From Oxytricha trifallax (lineage: Eukaryota > Ciliophora > Spirotrichea > Sporadotrichida > Oxytrichidae), in NCBI GenBank assembly GCA_000711775.1, contig ARYC01000615.1:1-64000 (forward strand): 64,000 nucleotides of DNA. The letters are read 5' to 3'. This document shows, piece after piece, positions 20,115-33,359 of this stretch. How positions within the stretch are numbered: the first letter of the stretch is position 1; each line of letters opens with the position of its first letter. Under the pieces are notes generated by a model. The model ran no database searches, was not told where the DNA came from, and saw only the letters and a program-made list of their open reading frames with translations. A program made the translations under genes and the position numbers.

Positions 20115-22084
20115 ATGGAAAGAACAGATTAAAATTCCGGCAATTAGATGCATTAGAAAACCAGAGTGCATAAATCTAAATCTAATGTCAGCCAGAGTGA
20201 AGTGTAATCATTAATGAATGAAACTTTGAATTCAAATGCTTCTTCTGATGTCAGTATCTCATCAAATTAAATAGTTTTATGTGAGGAACATATTTTAGAA
20301 ATTCGTTTTAGATATAATTTATAATTATTAACTAATATAAAACATCAAGCTAGTATGACGGTGGGCAAGACATTTACGATGAAAGTGTGAAGCCTACGAT
20401 TCCCATTGAATTTAAAGCGAATTAAGTGATTTGAGAAGGGGTCTACAAAATTAATCAAAATTTTAATAATATAATGTATAGTTCATGTACAGTAATATAG
20501 TCTTAAATGTGCCATAATCAGCTCTATTTCTTGCATATAGATCAACATCAGTTATTGTGCTAATCTCGAGATCGGTGCTCTTTCACATCATCAGGACTGA
20601 AGCATCAATAAAAGTCGAGTTGCAGGATCATATGTTCACATCTCAAACACATCTCGATTTAAGACTGCTAATCTAAGGATCAGTTGACAGGGCAGTCCTC
20701 CATTTTATTAGGTGAAATTTTAATAAATTAGAGATTTTAATTAAATTAAATCAGACAAATTAAAACTTTTTGAGTTTTAATGATTAATGATAAAAGTTTT
20801 AACTAGTAATTTTAATCTATAACGAATTATTAATAGTGATGTCTTAATTAATTTTAAACTGATACTTATTAATTAAGACCATGTCTGATTTAATTTATTA
20901 AAATCTCTAATTTATTAAAATTTCACCTAATAAAATGGAGGACTGCCCTGTCAACTGATCCTTAGATTAGCAGTCTTAAATCGAGATGTGTTTGAGATGT
21001 GAACATATGATCCTGCAACTCGACTTTTATTGATGCTTCAGACCTGATGATGTGAAAGAGCACCGATCTCGAGATTAGCACAATAACTGATGTTGATCTA
21101 TATGCAAGAAATAGAGCTGATTATGGCACATTTAAGACTATATTACTGTACATGAACTATACATTATATTATTAAAATTTTGATTAATTTTGTAGACCCC
21201 TTCTCAAATCACTTAATTCGCTTTAAGTTTAAGTAAAAAGAGTTAGAAGCCAGATTTATTAAAATGATCAAAACTACAAAGTAAGTAGAACTTATAAAAG
21301 ATTCTAGGTCTATAAATAAGACATAATTCTTGCAAATAAACTTCAATTATGAAAAGAAGCGATGTTTTATTTTATTATTCTAAGGGAAATCCAAAAGTGA
21401 TTTAGATAATTTGACAATAATTTGGTTTTAAAACAATTTTGAGTAACTCAATTTTTTAAATAGAATGATGATAAACATATTTTTCATAAGTTTATTATCA
21501 AAGGTATGAATGAAAATATAAACATTTGAAAATAAATGTTTTATGGTTTAAGAGAGAGACTGAAGATAGGAGATTTAGCATATGTCTTAAGTGATTAAAT
21601 GAAGCTCCCTAAATTCATAAAGTTAAACTTAAGTTTTCAACTAGAAGGCATGAAATTCCCAATAAGTTTCCCAAAGTGTAAGTTATTTCTTAAAGTAATC
21701 CCTCTCATTATAATACTTTTAACTTTTATTCTTGTTTTTATCCTCAATTTAATAATTAAACTTGAAATAGCTAAGCGAATGTACAAAGTATCGAAGCATT
21801 TACAGTAATTACATAAAGCCAGAGAGAAGCTTTCTACTAATGACACTATGCATTAAAACAGTAATTCTATTTTTTTAAAATTTTTAAGTAATTAGTTTTT
21901 AAATAATTGAGGACAGTAATTGTTTAATTAATTTAATTATATTTATGGAAATTCTGACACAATCAGCACTATGTCCTCAGTAATGAATCAACATAGATTA
22001 ATAAACATTATAATTGAAGCCTAGAAACGAAAAGGATATGAACATGAAAAAATAGACAAAATGGAGTGTTGCGAGCAATAATGA
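20115..22084 (+). CDS. Single-pass membrane protein gene, unrecognised
   Basis: ATG 20115 starts a Q/S/N-rich N-terminus (NSGNQMHQKTRVHKSKSNV). An IES with pointer ATCAA joins SISS to SQYDGGQDIYDES. The frame PTIPIEF is broken by the 807-bp palindrome (20416-21222) between duplicated TTAA, and on its removal continues KFKQKELEARFIKMIK. After a partly resolved stretch (about 21320-21540) come FYGLRERLKIGDLAY, a hydrophobic segment (VIPLIIILLTFILVFILNLI) and a basic juxtamembrane helix. A final junction at AATTCT joins HQNSNS to DTISTMSSVM, ending at TGA 22082-22084. The protein probably sits in a membrane through the one hydrophobic helix. It follows the kinesin by 420 bp on the same strand. 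Confidence 0.75.
20416..21222. mobile_element. 807-bp palindromic element with TTAA duplication, inside coding sequence
   Basis: The arms of about 330 bp are near-perfect inverted copies (AGCGAATTAAGTGATTTGAG at the left, its reverse complement at 21203-21222), separated by an AT-rich centre of about 150 bp that is itself partly repeated. TTAA lies on both sides (20412-20415, 21223-21226); a TA duplication is also compatible. Arms contain CTCGAGATCGG and GGACTGCCCTGTCAACTGATC-like words. It has no open frame of note. It splits the membrane-protein gene, and deletion of one TTAA plus the element restores its frame. Confidence 0.88.
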
Positions 22085-23086
22085 GCGAATTCACCTATAA
22101 TCATTATAAAATCGGATAAATCTGGAATAATAAAGTAGAACAATTATATAGTAAAATGTAAAGATTCAATTTATTTGCAATAGAACAAATATTGACGTAA
22201 TAAATTTTTATTTGGAGTGAATAATCAATAAATTGAGATCAATTAAATTTTTCTAAAGTATTTACAATCATTCTCTTGTGATTTGATTATAAATTGCTTT
22301 AAAAATAGAGAGATTGATATAAATTTGATTATAATCATCATGCATATAAATGATTAAATGTAAAACTATTTAAATTACTCTAATTTTCTATATAAATCTT
22401 ACTATAATTAGAGTTAAAATTGTTAGCCAATTATAGTAGCTCAGTATTACAAATTTTATGCTTTTCTTTGCAAATTAAATAACAAATTAATAAATTTGTG
22501 AATCTTTGATTATCATGCAGTATCAATAATATATTGACTGAAATAATAAAATAAATTCTAAATAAATATTTCTCAAATTTTATTGATATTAAACCAAATA
22601 TTTATTGAATTACATAAAAGTTTTTTATATATTGATTTATAGTTTTTATCATGTTAAAATATGAAATTTAAAGTGAAAAAGAGATAAATTTGTAAATCTA
22701 TAATAATAAACTTGAAATATTTCTAAATTATAATTATAAATTTATAATTGTAATTCTATGACATATATTATTTATAAAAATTATTTTCCTAATATTAATT
22801 TGTTTAATCCAGTAAACCTATTAAAGTTCATAGTATTAAGTCGACAATTAACTTTCTTTAATTTAATATAACTAACAATTATTTTTATATTGCAGTTTCA
22901 AATTATGTTTTGTAAAATTAGAATTATAATAATTAATGATTTTTTTAAAAGTAAATAAAATATAGTATAATTTAGTAAAAAAATTTATATTATTTATACA
23001 TATAATATTGATTTCCCTAATTTCTCAGACTTGATTAGAATTTATATATGATTCCAAGCCCTCATAATATAAAAAATCTCATAAAA
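22085..23086. other. AT-rich spacer, no gene seen
   Basis: Very AT-rich DNA between two plus-strand genes. I see no open frame, repeat family or RNA gene in it. The promoter of the following gene is presumably in its last part. Confidence 0.6.
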
Positions 23087-26000
23087 ATGAGTGCTAACAA
23101 TAATAATTAATAACCAAATGGAAGGGGAATTAGCAATTAAAGCGCAGTCAAGAAATATTCATTAAGTTAGAGACTTTAAAAAGGTGTAAAAAGACTCGAT
23201 GTTTACATATTTTATAATAAAATGATTTATTTTTATTAAAAAAAGGAGTCTTAAATTATTTTTTAAAATATGTTTTTGGAATACCAGTCTCTTTAACTTA
23301 TAAAAGTTAATTTTAATTATTTTGTTAACTTATTTAAATAATTAATTTTTAAAAAAGTGATCCGCATCTTAAGTCATTCATTGTATTTTAAATTATTTAT
23401 TTATATTGATTAAAGTTACTTACATTAATAGGAAATTCTACATTTTCTATACTTAAAATTCTATTTATTATTTAATTTCATTGGAGGACTGGTGACTCTA
23501 CTTGTGAGAATAGGTGTTTTTGCCTTTTTAGCAACTCAAATAATCGATGTAAACTTAATGTTTTAAAATCTTAACCCCAAAACCCCAAATCTTTTAATTC
23601 CATAAATAAAACCAAAGTTTAATAAATAGGAAGACTAACATTCAATCATCGTATTATCGCTTAGATCTCTCTTCAGACCCCCGCATATACAATCTCACAG
23701 AGAAAGACTTCGACATGGCTTTCAAGCTGGAATATATATTTTTTGAGAGAGAGCCCGATGTAAACTTTAATAATTAAATATTATATTAAGAAAAATATAT
23801 ATTAAAAAATAATGATCATTTGTTATCAATTTAATTGGGTTTACAGGCAAATTTGGACTAATATGTAGATGTGAGAATAAATTAAAATTATTTCCCCTGG
23901 GTTGAAGTTGCAGGTAGAAGTACTTAATAAAAAATAAGGTATAGATAATAATTGGAAATATTGTATGATAAAAGTAATTTACACTTTATTTAATTAAGTT
24001 TAGCTGGATAAGAAGGAAATATTCGTCTATTTTATTAAATAAAATTTAATTAAGCAATATGTAAATATGGCAGACTGGGATTATATCCAGACTCTATAGA
24101 TTTTTTTTCAAAAAGCTTTTATTCTATAAGTTCAAATTTATCTACATTGTATTTTATTTTAATAGATTACCTGAATATTGTCAAGAATTACTACTGCCCT
24201 AAAAAAGTTAACCTGTACAAAGAATTAATTATAGATTATGAATTCGTTTTATTTTTATTATAACTTCAAGGAAGCTACTCAGCTCAAACTATTTTAAATA
24301 ATTAATTAAATAGAGCTAAACAAAATTTACTATAAGCTTTAATCAGTTAACTTTTAATTTATACTTTTCAAAATGAAATTCAGGGGAAAACTTTTAATTT
24401 TTTAATATTTTTAATTTTTTCTAGGGAGTAGCTCAATCTATTTACTAAATTCAGATTCAAGTTTAATACTGCAATTAAGGATATTTATTTAATTAATTCC
24501 CTATTATTCTTATTTTTAATTTATTTCAATCGAAATGACTATACGCTTTAATAAAAATTAAATTCAATTAAATATTTAATCAAGGATATCTAGACACAAT
24601 GTATAATAAGACCAAGCAGTGTAAAAGCAAGGTTGAGCAGGAAAGAGTAGCTGCTAATTTGAAATTGTACTATGTCATTCAAAATTCATACTTTGACTAG
24701 AACGACTTCTCGGAGGACCCCATTAAGAAATTTCTGAAACCGTACTTTATCACTTCTTAATTTAACACGAGCTAGTCTTACTATTTCTTACTTAGTAAAA
24801 ATGAATTATAAATTATAAAGTTTAAGAAAAAGGAAGAGTTTTTAAAGAATGTAAATGTTAATAAATTCAAGTATTTTATAATTATAAAAATCTAAGAAAA
24901 TTTTGTAGATTGATAAAATTAATTAAAGTTTAGAATATATATGGTTTTATATATCTAAACTTTCCCATCTACCTAAATCTGAAGCTTAACTAGGTCTTTC
25001 TAGATTGATTTTATTTAGTTGGTTGTCAATAAAAACTTTTTATTGTTTTAATTTTCTAATCTAAGTCTAAATTAATGATTTCTTCTTTTTCATATCGTCT
25101 TTTTTATTTTTGATCTGTCCTGAACCTCCCTGATTTCATAATTTTTCTATTTTACTCTATTTATTTTGGCTAAGTACTTTCCCTAAAAAGATAGAGTGCA
25201 TTTCGTTTTTTATCAGTTTTATGGTGACATAAATATTTATGTTTCCTTTTTATATAAATGTGTTTTTGAATAAATCTTTATTATAATCCTATATGTTTTC
25301 TGTATGGTCACCATTTAAAGGTATATCCTCAATTTCTAAACTTAAATGAACTTTCTTTGACATGATTGTTTATGTCAGAGATATATTTTTAATGATAGTA
25401 GACCCGCTCAACGACTCCTATATCAGGGAAATCTGAAGGAGTAACTTTAATTTTAGGTATCAATTAATGACTATAATTTGCTTTCACAATTGAATATGTC
25501 GCTGGTTCAAATTCAAAGACGATTATGTGTGTTTACATAATTAAATTTTACTGCGGTTTATAGTTAAACTTTTGAAACAAACATAACTTATTGATTCCCG
25601 TTCTTTTCATCGATTGGCAAGTCAGATCATAGGATGCTGTTTTGTTAAGACATATATTTTATGCAACATTTTCGTCGAAAAGTTCGACAATATTTTATGT
25701 TTAGGATCCTATCTAGTTCGTTGTAATTTATGTCAATGGATTTTACCATAGAGACCCTTTTGAATGATTCTAATAATCATGTTATTCTATAACTATTAAC
25801 CAAAGTTTATTAACTAATTAATAGGTTTTAATAGCTATAAATTGTATAGGCTTAATTATGTACTATAACATAAATAAAATTTTATATTGGCTTAATTTAT
25901 GTATTATCACATAATTACATTTTAATAGAACTTGATCTTAAATTCTTATGATTCTATGATTGAATCTTATACTTAGTTTAATCAATTGAATATACGATGA

Positions 26001-29000
26001 AAGGTAAACCCAGAATTTATGTATGTATAACATAAATGAAATAATCATATACTTACTCTAAAATTTGACTGGCGCATCCTGACTTTTAGATTAGCGCCAA
26101 CTGACAGTGCTATATTAATCTCTTACAAGTCTTTTTGGCGCTGTCTGACATTTTCTTTGGCGCCAACTGACATAAATAATTAGAGTTTAGTGTTGACATA
26201 AATATAGCAAGTAAATCTTTGTTCCCATTTGACTTATACGGACTTGAATAAATTAAAATGAACATAATTGAATTTAATAGTTTTTAATTATAAAATTATG
26301 GGCGAAATTACTTATTAATTTTCTTAGGGTCTAAGTCATATAATAAAAATCTCACTTAAAAACAAAGATTTGAACATGAAATTTTTCAATTAAAAATGAG
26401 TACCCTAACTAATTTATGACACGAATAATAGTAATGATAAACTTAGAAACTTTAAAGATAGATAAATAAGTTGGATTTAAATGCGGAATTAAGTATTGTA
26501 GAAATACATTTGAATTTGGAAAATTAATTTAAATTAAATTTAATATAAATCAAAATATTGGCAGTTAAAAATGGCCAATTTAAACAATCTTGGGCTCATT
26601 CGATAGAGAATTTAAAATTAGCTGGACTTTATTGTTGGCGGCACTATTTTATCTCATCCCCAGACAGAGATAACCTCACTTTAATTAAACACCTCTAAAT
26701 TCATTAAATTGTACCCTCACATTAAAGTCGAGTTAACTCGGTCCAGGGATGAGATAAAATAGTACAGCCAATAGTAAAGTCCAGCTAATTTTAAATTCTC
26801 TATCGAATGAGCCCAAGATCGTTTAAATTAGCCAACTTTAACTTCCACTATTTTGATTTAATATTTATTAATTTAATTATAATTAATTTTCCAAATTCAA
26901 ATGTATTTCTACAATATACATAGTAATTGAAGTGAAAAGGCATTAATTCTTGTACAACTGAAATGACTAAAGTTTAAAAATTACAAATCAAGCTGAGAAA
27001 GATGCAACATATGAGAATTAAGTTCTTATATAAGAAAAAGTATAATGTTTAAAGATATTGATTGTAATTTACTAGATGCAGAAAGTATTATTTTTATTCT
27101 GTTTGATCAATGGAAAAATTAGAGAGAGAAGCTAAAGAATATTTATTTATTTGATATTTTAATTAATTTTATCAATTTACAAAATTTTCTTCGATTTTGA
27201 TAAATAGATAATTTAAAAATGAGGCAACTTTGAGAGATTCATGGCTTTTGGACGACACATAATAGAAGACGTACATAGAAACTAGAGTGGATTATATGAA
27301 CAATTAGGTTTTATCAGCTGTAGGCCAAAATAACTCCTTCATTTCCTTAACCATTTAAATGGACGACACGGTAAAGACTGTTTCAAGAACAACAATGACA
27401 TTCATGGATGCTCTTAAGAATACGGGAGGGTTTATGAGTGTGCTTTTCGTTATCGCGCTTAATTTGATTTAGTATCTGCAGAAAACTATCTATTTCACCT
27501 CACTAGTTAAGAGCTTGTTCAAGTAAACAATTCCCCCCCTATAATTTTTTTACTTATTTAAGTCATTTAGTTTACCAAACAGCAACCAAAGATGAAATTA
27601 ACACTAAAGGGACAAGTATTACTAATAAGCGGCGTTCAGGTGGACTGGAATCTAAAGTTTCCTCAGCCAGATTGAATCTTGATTCTTAAAATAGAGGCAT
27701 CTCAAAACGAAAGACTGATCAGCCGAAGAGCGAATTAGACTCAAGTAAGCACATAAATGAACACACCCACTTTGGATAAGAATTGCACGAAGCATATTTC
27801 GAGAGTTAAGATAAGTAGGGTCGAAATATTAGTAAGAGAGATCAAGCAGGCCAAGATATATTTGTCGGGGAGTTTGGGATTAATGAGAGAGAGGCTAAAG
27901 AAGCGGAGTATTAAATAGAAGTATAAATAGAAAATAATTCTTACGACATAACTTAATCTCGAATCCAAAGAATCTTTTATCGAATAAATTTTGTAAATTA
28001 CATAGTTTTTATTTAAAATCTTCACATAGTTCAAGAAAAGAGTGAAACTTGACTACACTCTAACCGATGTATTTAAATCTTTCCTTAGAAAAATCGGTTG
28101 TTTTAAACAACTGAGCATTGATGAAAAATTCAAAGATAAGTTATTCGCTAATGGCAAAGCTAAGATTAATAAAGAATTGGATATACGTTATATAGCGAAA
28201 GAATTGAGAAATTTGAGGTTTATCTCATCTGTTCTACTCACAAAATATCAAAGGCACATGATTGTTTTACTATAAATAAGCTATTAATATATAAATACTT
28301 TATGAAAGAAATGCTATAAAACACTATAAAATCAAAATGATTCCTTTCTTTAAGGGCAATTTGTTGAATGAAGCGATTAAGGATAAATAAAAACCTAATG
28401 TCGATTAAATGCGAATTTATCTTCAATAAGCTTTGAACAAGAAGAATCAAGTTAATTTTTATTAGTATTATATAGAATTTGAAATTTACTGATCATATAA
28501 TAATTAGGTTTATTTCATTTTTTCTACTAAATATGATATTTTATTATAAATCAAACAAATTTTGACAAGCGGCTAATAAAGCAAATTGAACTTCAAAGAG
28601 AAGAAGACATCCAATTCGAAGAAATATTAAACTATCACAAACTTTACCCAGCTAAATTGCAAAAAGGCAAGAAAATGTATAAAATAAGGCCAAATAAAAA
28701 CAAGAAAATCACTTTGATGGATAGCAATGATGGGGACTATAACCAACAGTAAATTCGCATGTTTACAGAGATGAAGGATAGGATTTCCCCCACTCATCAT
28801 CATGGTGGTGGGAAATATGGGTCTGCTAATGGAGATAGTAAGAGAAAATGCTCAAACAAATTTTATATAATAAATTAGTAAATTTAGATTGAATATTAAT
28901 GAATTTATATTTGTAAATATATTATAATATAAATCAGTTTATTAAAACACCCTTGACAATAGAATAAAATAAATAATAAAATATGCCAATATATCATCTT

Positions 29001-31165
29001 ATATTTTTAATAATTATTTAATAGCAGTTTTATCCAGCAAGTGTTAGATAATGAAGATCTGAACATTTCAAGAATAATGGACGATCTCAATCTAAATGAA
29101 GATAATTTAAGTTATTTCTTAATTTATTTAGTAAATAACCATATTTCGAGAAAACTTTTTACATAAGTTTTATTTTTTCATTATATTATTTATTTTTTTA
29201 ACAAAGATAATCATAGAACAAAAGGCAAATTAACTCCCACTTAAAAAGTGGATTACTTAGATGAATATAAAATCAGTAGTTAAGATAGCTTTAGTGCAAA
29301 CATTCAAGAATCCAGTAGCAAAGAGATACTTACTCCACAGTATATAATTATTAATTTTATCTGACTTCTTACAATAATAAGTGGGAATTTTTATTGGGAA
29401 TCTATACAATTTTTATATTAAATTCAAGTACCAAATACCATCTGAGTCTACTCAAACCATCTTTAACAATAAAAAAGGGAAGTCTAACCATGATTTGGTC
29501 GTAAAAGCCTAATTAAGCAGCAAATAAAATTTTTAAGGAAAATATGCCAAAAATTTAAGTGTTAAAAATAGTCTAGCTGTAAATACTGATGCTGGAAGTA
29601 GGGTTAGTTTTAAATGATTGAAAAATAGTTGTAAGACTTAAAAATTTTAGAATAAAAGTATGATATATTCATCATTATAATATTTTGTATTGTTAGTTCT
29701 AGTAATTAAACTGCTTTGGTCGATGACTAATTCTTCCCAACAAATGATAACAATATGATTGATAAAATGAACAAGCAAAACTATGTTTAAATTTATCTTG
29801 TCGTTAATGAAAATAACCAATGTAAAATAACTGATTTTTAATTATTTCGATTATTATATTCTATTTCTTAGTTCTCTCCCCTTAATCTTATTCCCTTTTT
29901 TTAGTAACTTTACATTTAAATTAAAAGCAAAACTAAAATGAACTTAAATCATAAAATCTATTGGTTCCTACTACTCGTTACAGCTCTAAAACAAATGTTC
30001 AAAGCCAACCTAACTTTTAAAAAGATAATAAAATAAGTTAATTTTCTGGTAAATAGCTATCTTCAAATCAGCTTTAATCATTAGCATCTAATGATTGACT
30101 AATTTCTTTTTATAATTTAATAATTTTTACAGTTTTTTATTTACTCTTTAAATAAATCATGATTTCTTCTATAGTAAAATTTATTTAAACTTTCTTATGT
30201 CTTAATAAAAATATTCATTTTTTAAAAAATGATATTGATTTCGGCAAAAATGAATAACAATCACATCTATAAGCACCAAATATTAGACTATCAATTAATA
30301 ATTAAGCTACAACCTTGCAATACATGTCTCCCTAGTTTTAAAACTAAAACTACCAAAATCAGTTCAAGATTAATAGTTTAAAGAGCAACAGCAATTTCTC
30401 AAATAATTTAGAAATATTGCATGATCCTAGTTAGCAATAGAATTCTCAAAGTGATATAAAAAAATTCAACAATTTATAAATTATTGAATAATTATGCAAA
30501 AAAGAGGTGAGATATAAAAGATTTTAGGGGGTCTATTATTTTTTAAAAAAAAATTATGATTTGTAAGAGCAATCTGCCAATTAATCTCAGAATCATAAGA
30601 AAAACTAATCAGCTTAAATTCAAGGTAAATATGAATTCAATAAGAGATAATTTTATTATAAATTATTTTAAAATACCTTTTATAAATATATGTTTTTTGC
30701 ATTATAAGAGAAAAGAATGACCTTATAGATTATTGAATTATGTTATTTCCTTTAATTTCTCGAAAGATAAATTAAAATAATGGATTAAAATTTACCTAGA
30801 AATTCAATTTAATTCTTAATTTCTTAATTCACTACATAATTCACACTCACATATAGTAAATCCAACCATTTTACTTCTTTTTTAAGAATCAGAATACAAA
30901 ACTCGAGGAGACCCTTAGAAAACTCTACTCCCTTTTCGATTAAGATAAAAATGGAATATTAGATCTGGTTGAGATATTTTCATCGCTGAGTATTTTATGC
31001 AAGGGAACAATCCATGCAAAAATTAATAGTATTTAAAGCGCTTTCTTTGGTGGAAAGTCACAAAGTAAAAATACAAGCGATGGTACAAGAGAAATCAGAT
31101 TTAAGGATTTGAAGAAATATTTCTAGTGTGTGTTTAAAATATCATTGGAAACTCAAAATGAGGTA
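23087..31165 (+). CDS. Large ciliate-type membrane protein with Q/N-rich tail and possible C-terminal EF-hand
   Basis: ATG 23087. An N-terminal cytosolic stretch (SLSQRLQKGVKRLDV) is followed by a first membrane helix (GGLVTLLVRIGVFAFLATQI, about 23485). An extracytosolic region in several short MDSs follows (SSDPRIYNLTEKDFDMAFKL; YNKTKQCKSKVEQER), then after a 2.3-kb IES the second helix (GGFMSVLFVIALNLIQYL, about 27430), then a charged cytosolic tail (TLTDVFKSFLRKIGCFKQLS). This two-helix plan is one I associate with an expanded ciliate membrane family; its function is unknown. Pointers that restore frame: ATGATT, AATTTT, AAGATAAT, GTTAGTT, AATGAT. Q/N-rich MDSs follow to about 30640. The last block (30895-31163) has an EF-hand loop DQDKNGILDLVE; I could not find the pointer joining it, so it may be a separate gene. 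It ends at a GTAAGT (31162). Confidence 0.7.
23575..23586. repeat. Internal telomere-like tract (C4A4C4) in an IES
   Basis: Lies between two MDSs of the two-helix membrane gene, 30-40 bases after its first transmembrane block. It is isolated, with no matching inverted copy nearby. Confidence 0.65.
26071..26172. repeat. GGCGCC repeat cluster 1
   Basis: Units of the form GGCGC...TCTGACATTTTCTTTGGCGCCAACTGACA occur in an otherwise AT-rich IES. TTTGGCGCCAA is palindromic and has the form of an E2F-type site. The same unit is repeated at 39215-39310, 13 kb away. Confidence 0.7.
26496..26914. mobile_element. Palindromic MITE-like element (419 bp) with TA duplication
   Basis: The ends TTGTAGAAATACATTTGAAT (26496) and the inverse at 26895-26914 are flanked by TA on both sides. 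Long arms extend to a short centre near 26700, with internal inverted words such as CTATTTTATCTCATCCC and GGGATGAGATAAAATAG. The terminal TGTAGAAAT resembles the arm of the MITE in TBE copy 1. It lies in the 2.3-kb IES of the membrane gene. Confidence 0.85.
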
Positions 31166-32478
31166 AGTCAAATATAAAATACTCTTTATGGATATATCTA
31201 TCTTTAACTTGAATTAAATGAGCAAATTTAAATGAAATTATAAAATCTAAACTTAAATTAAGATCATTAATTATTCAAAAGTTTGACTCTATAAATCGAA
31301 GCATGACTCACAATACTTTTCTAGTAAATATTACTTACACTTTACTTGTCTCTTGAATTAAAGTTTTAAGACTTACTTACATCTAATTGCAATGGCTTCA
31401 AATTTCTTGAAGTGAGCTTTTTCACTTTGTTTTCTTGGTTCTATAATAAATTGTAATTGTCCGAATCTTATTCCATAAAAGTCTTGTTTATTTTGTTAGA
31501 ATCTTAATTTTTAGTTGTTGAAAATTGTAATTGCCTGCTTTTTTAATTTGTGCGAAGTTTCTCTAGCAGGTTTTCAATGTTTCTTGAAGATTTTATAAGT
31601 TGCTATTAGGAGGTACTACTATTCTAAGTTAAGAAATCATAACTTCGATTTAAATCTACTATTGGTTAAGTTGTTTAATATAACCCTATCAATATATTTA
31701 TGAATATATAAAAGTAATTTTTTGTTCTATTAGTTATAAAAAATTTTAAGCTTCTTGCTTATTAATTTAAATTTCGATTAGTTTATAAGTAACTTATATA
31801 GTTTCAATTTTATGATAAATATAGATTCAAATTTTTAACTCAAATATATAGATACTTTATTGAGCAATTTAATTCAAACTATCATTGATTAATAAATTAA
31901 ATCAGATTTCAATGAATTTAAGTTTTGAATTATGGTCTCTCATAGTTGTTGAAGTTGTAATGAGGCTCTTTTCTTTTGTCTAAAGTGATATTTTGTACCT
32001 GTTAATGAATGTTTTGTACTTCAAAGACTCTTTAGAATTATTTTCATTTTACTAATCTTCTATAGTAATCAAAGGGGACTATAGACTCGTTTATACTTAA
32101 AGTTTTTCTTGCTTGTTTAGCTGTTTGATTTATTGTAGATAATCTTCTAACGCATTTTAATTTTACATTTTCGGTTATTTGGATTCTTTGGGCTGTGATT
32201 TCTCAATTTTACCAATTAAACTTTTATTTTGTTATTATGGGGAAAAAATATAAATTAACAACAGATTTAATGGATTAAAAAATATTTATTATTTGGCTTT
32301 GATTTTATTTTTGACAAGATTATAATAATGATACAAAAATGGAAGAAGATAATTTTGGTCTTTCATTTTAATAACTAGTTAATTGATTTCATAATTTTTA
32401 GAGAAATTTATTACTATTTTATAATTTTATCAAAAATAAAGGAAAAAATCATAGAAATTTAAGATTATATATATATAT
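31166..32478. other. AT-rich spacer, no gene seen
   Basis: T-rich on the plus strand, with no convincing open frame on either strand. It begins with the GTAAGT that ends the EF-hand block at 31162, so an unrecognised last exon of that gene could lie in its first part. Confidence 0.5.
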
Positions 32479-32605
32479 AAACCCCAATACGTATGTACAC
32501 ATAGAATTTGTAAGTTGATAAAAAGTTTTAAGTATATCGATAAATAAGGAAATTTAAAAGGACAGAATTTAACTTAATTTGAGGGAGCCGATCGAGAGAA
32601 TGCAA
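32479..32605 (+). repeat. Left inverted repeat of the 11.9-kb unit
   Basis: Begins AACCCCAATACG next to a TA run, contains GATAAAAAGTTTTAAGTATA and GAGGGAGCCGATC, and ends near GAGAATGCAA. Its inverted partner is 44233-44359. Confidence 0.88.
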
Positions 32606-32705
32606 AAAGAAGGGTTGGCATTATCACAGCTCGTACAAAGTTTGAATATGATTTGATTTATATGATTAGAATAGTGTGATTTTTAATTTTAAGTTCATAG
32701 CAACT

Positions 32706-33272
32706 ATAAATCCAGTAGGTTGTCGGGGCCGTTCTTGAGATTTTTTAAGAATGGTATACTATTATACTGGCCGGACACCTATAATCCAGCGTGTTGGCTT
32801 AAGCCAAAGGCCATTTTTCAGGGTCAAAACTGGCGAATCGATTTTTCGATTTTGGGTGCCATTAACTTCTAGATATTCCCGTCTTCACATTTCTACTGGC
32901 CATTATTCAGTTATGGTAAGGCAAAGGTTTGAATTTTGAAAGTTACCGCGGATTTCGACATTTTTTCAAAAAGCCAATTTTGGCTTTGGCCCATCTTGAA
33001 AATCAAAAAAATTATCATAGCTCTTCAACCACCCGCCTCCTTGCAACTCTAAGCTACTCGATTAATTAGTTATAGTGAATACTTATTATTTGAATTGTTT
33101 TGGCTATGAGATTTCAATAAATCCGGAGGATATTAGCAAAAATGTGATTTTTTATATAGTTAAGGATCAATAATCCAGTCGAAATTTTATTAATCCAGCT
33201 GTTTAATACTAAAATCCAATCGAATTAATCATTAAAATTAAGCATAAATTAGATGAATCCAGTCACTGGATT
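32706..33272. promoter_or_regulatory. ATCCAG repeats and perfect palindromes upstream of the helicase relic
   Basis: Six AATCCA(G/A) words occur in 570 bp (about 32709, 32773, 33172, 33194, 33224, 33256). The last forms a perfect 17-base inverted repeat AATCCAGTCACTGGATT (33256-33272). A second perfect palindrome TTGGCTTAAGCCAA lies at 32794-32807. The arrangement resembles clustered protein-binding sites, but no function is shown. Confidence 0.5.
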
Positions 33273-33359
33273 TTAGAATAATTCTGAAATCGACCTTCAC
33301 TAACTTTTAAATCCGAGTGCTGGTAAGCTTAAATTCTCAATATTATCTTCTATTTAGAA

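Noticed and set aside
25490..25530. GGTTCAAATTC as a tRNA T-arm
   Set aside because: The flanking bases do not pair and no anticodon arm or A box is found upstream.
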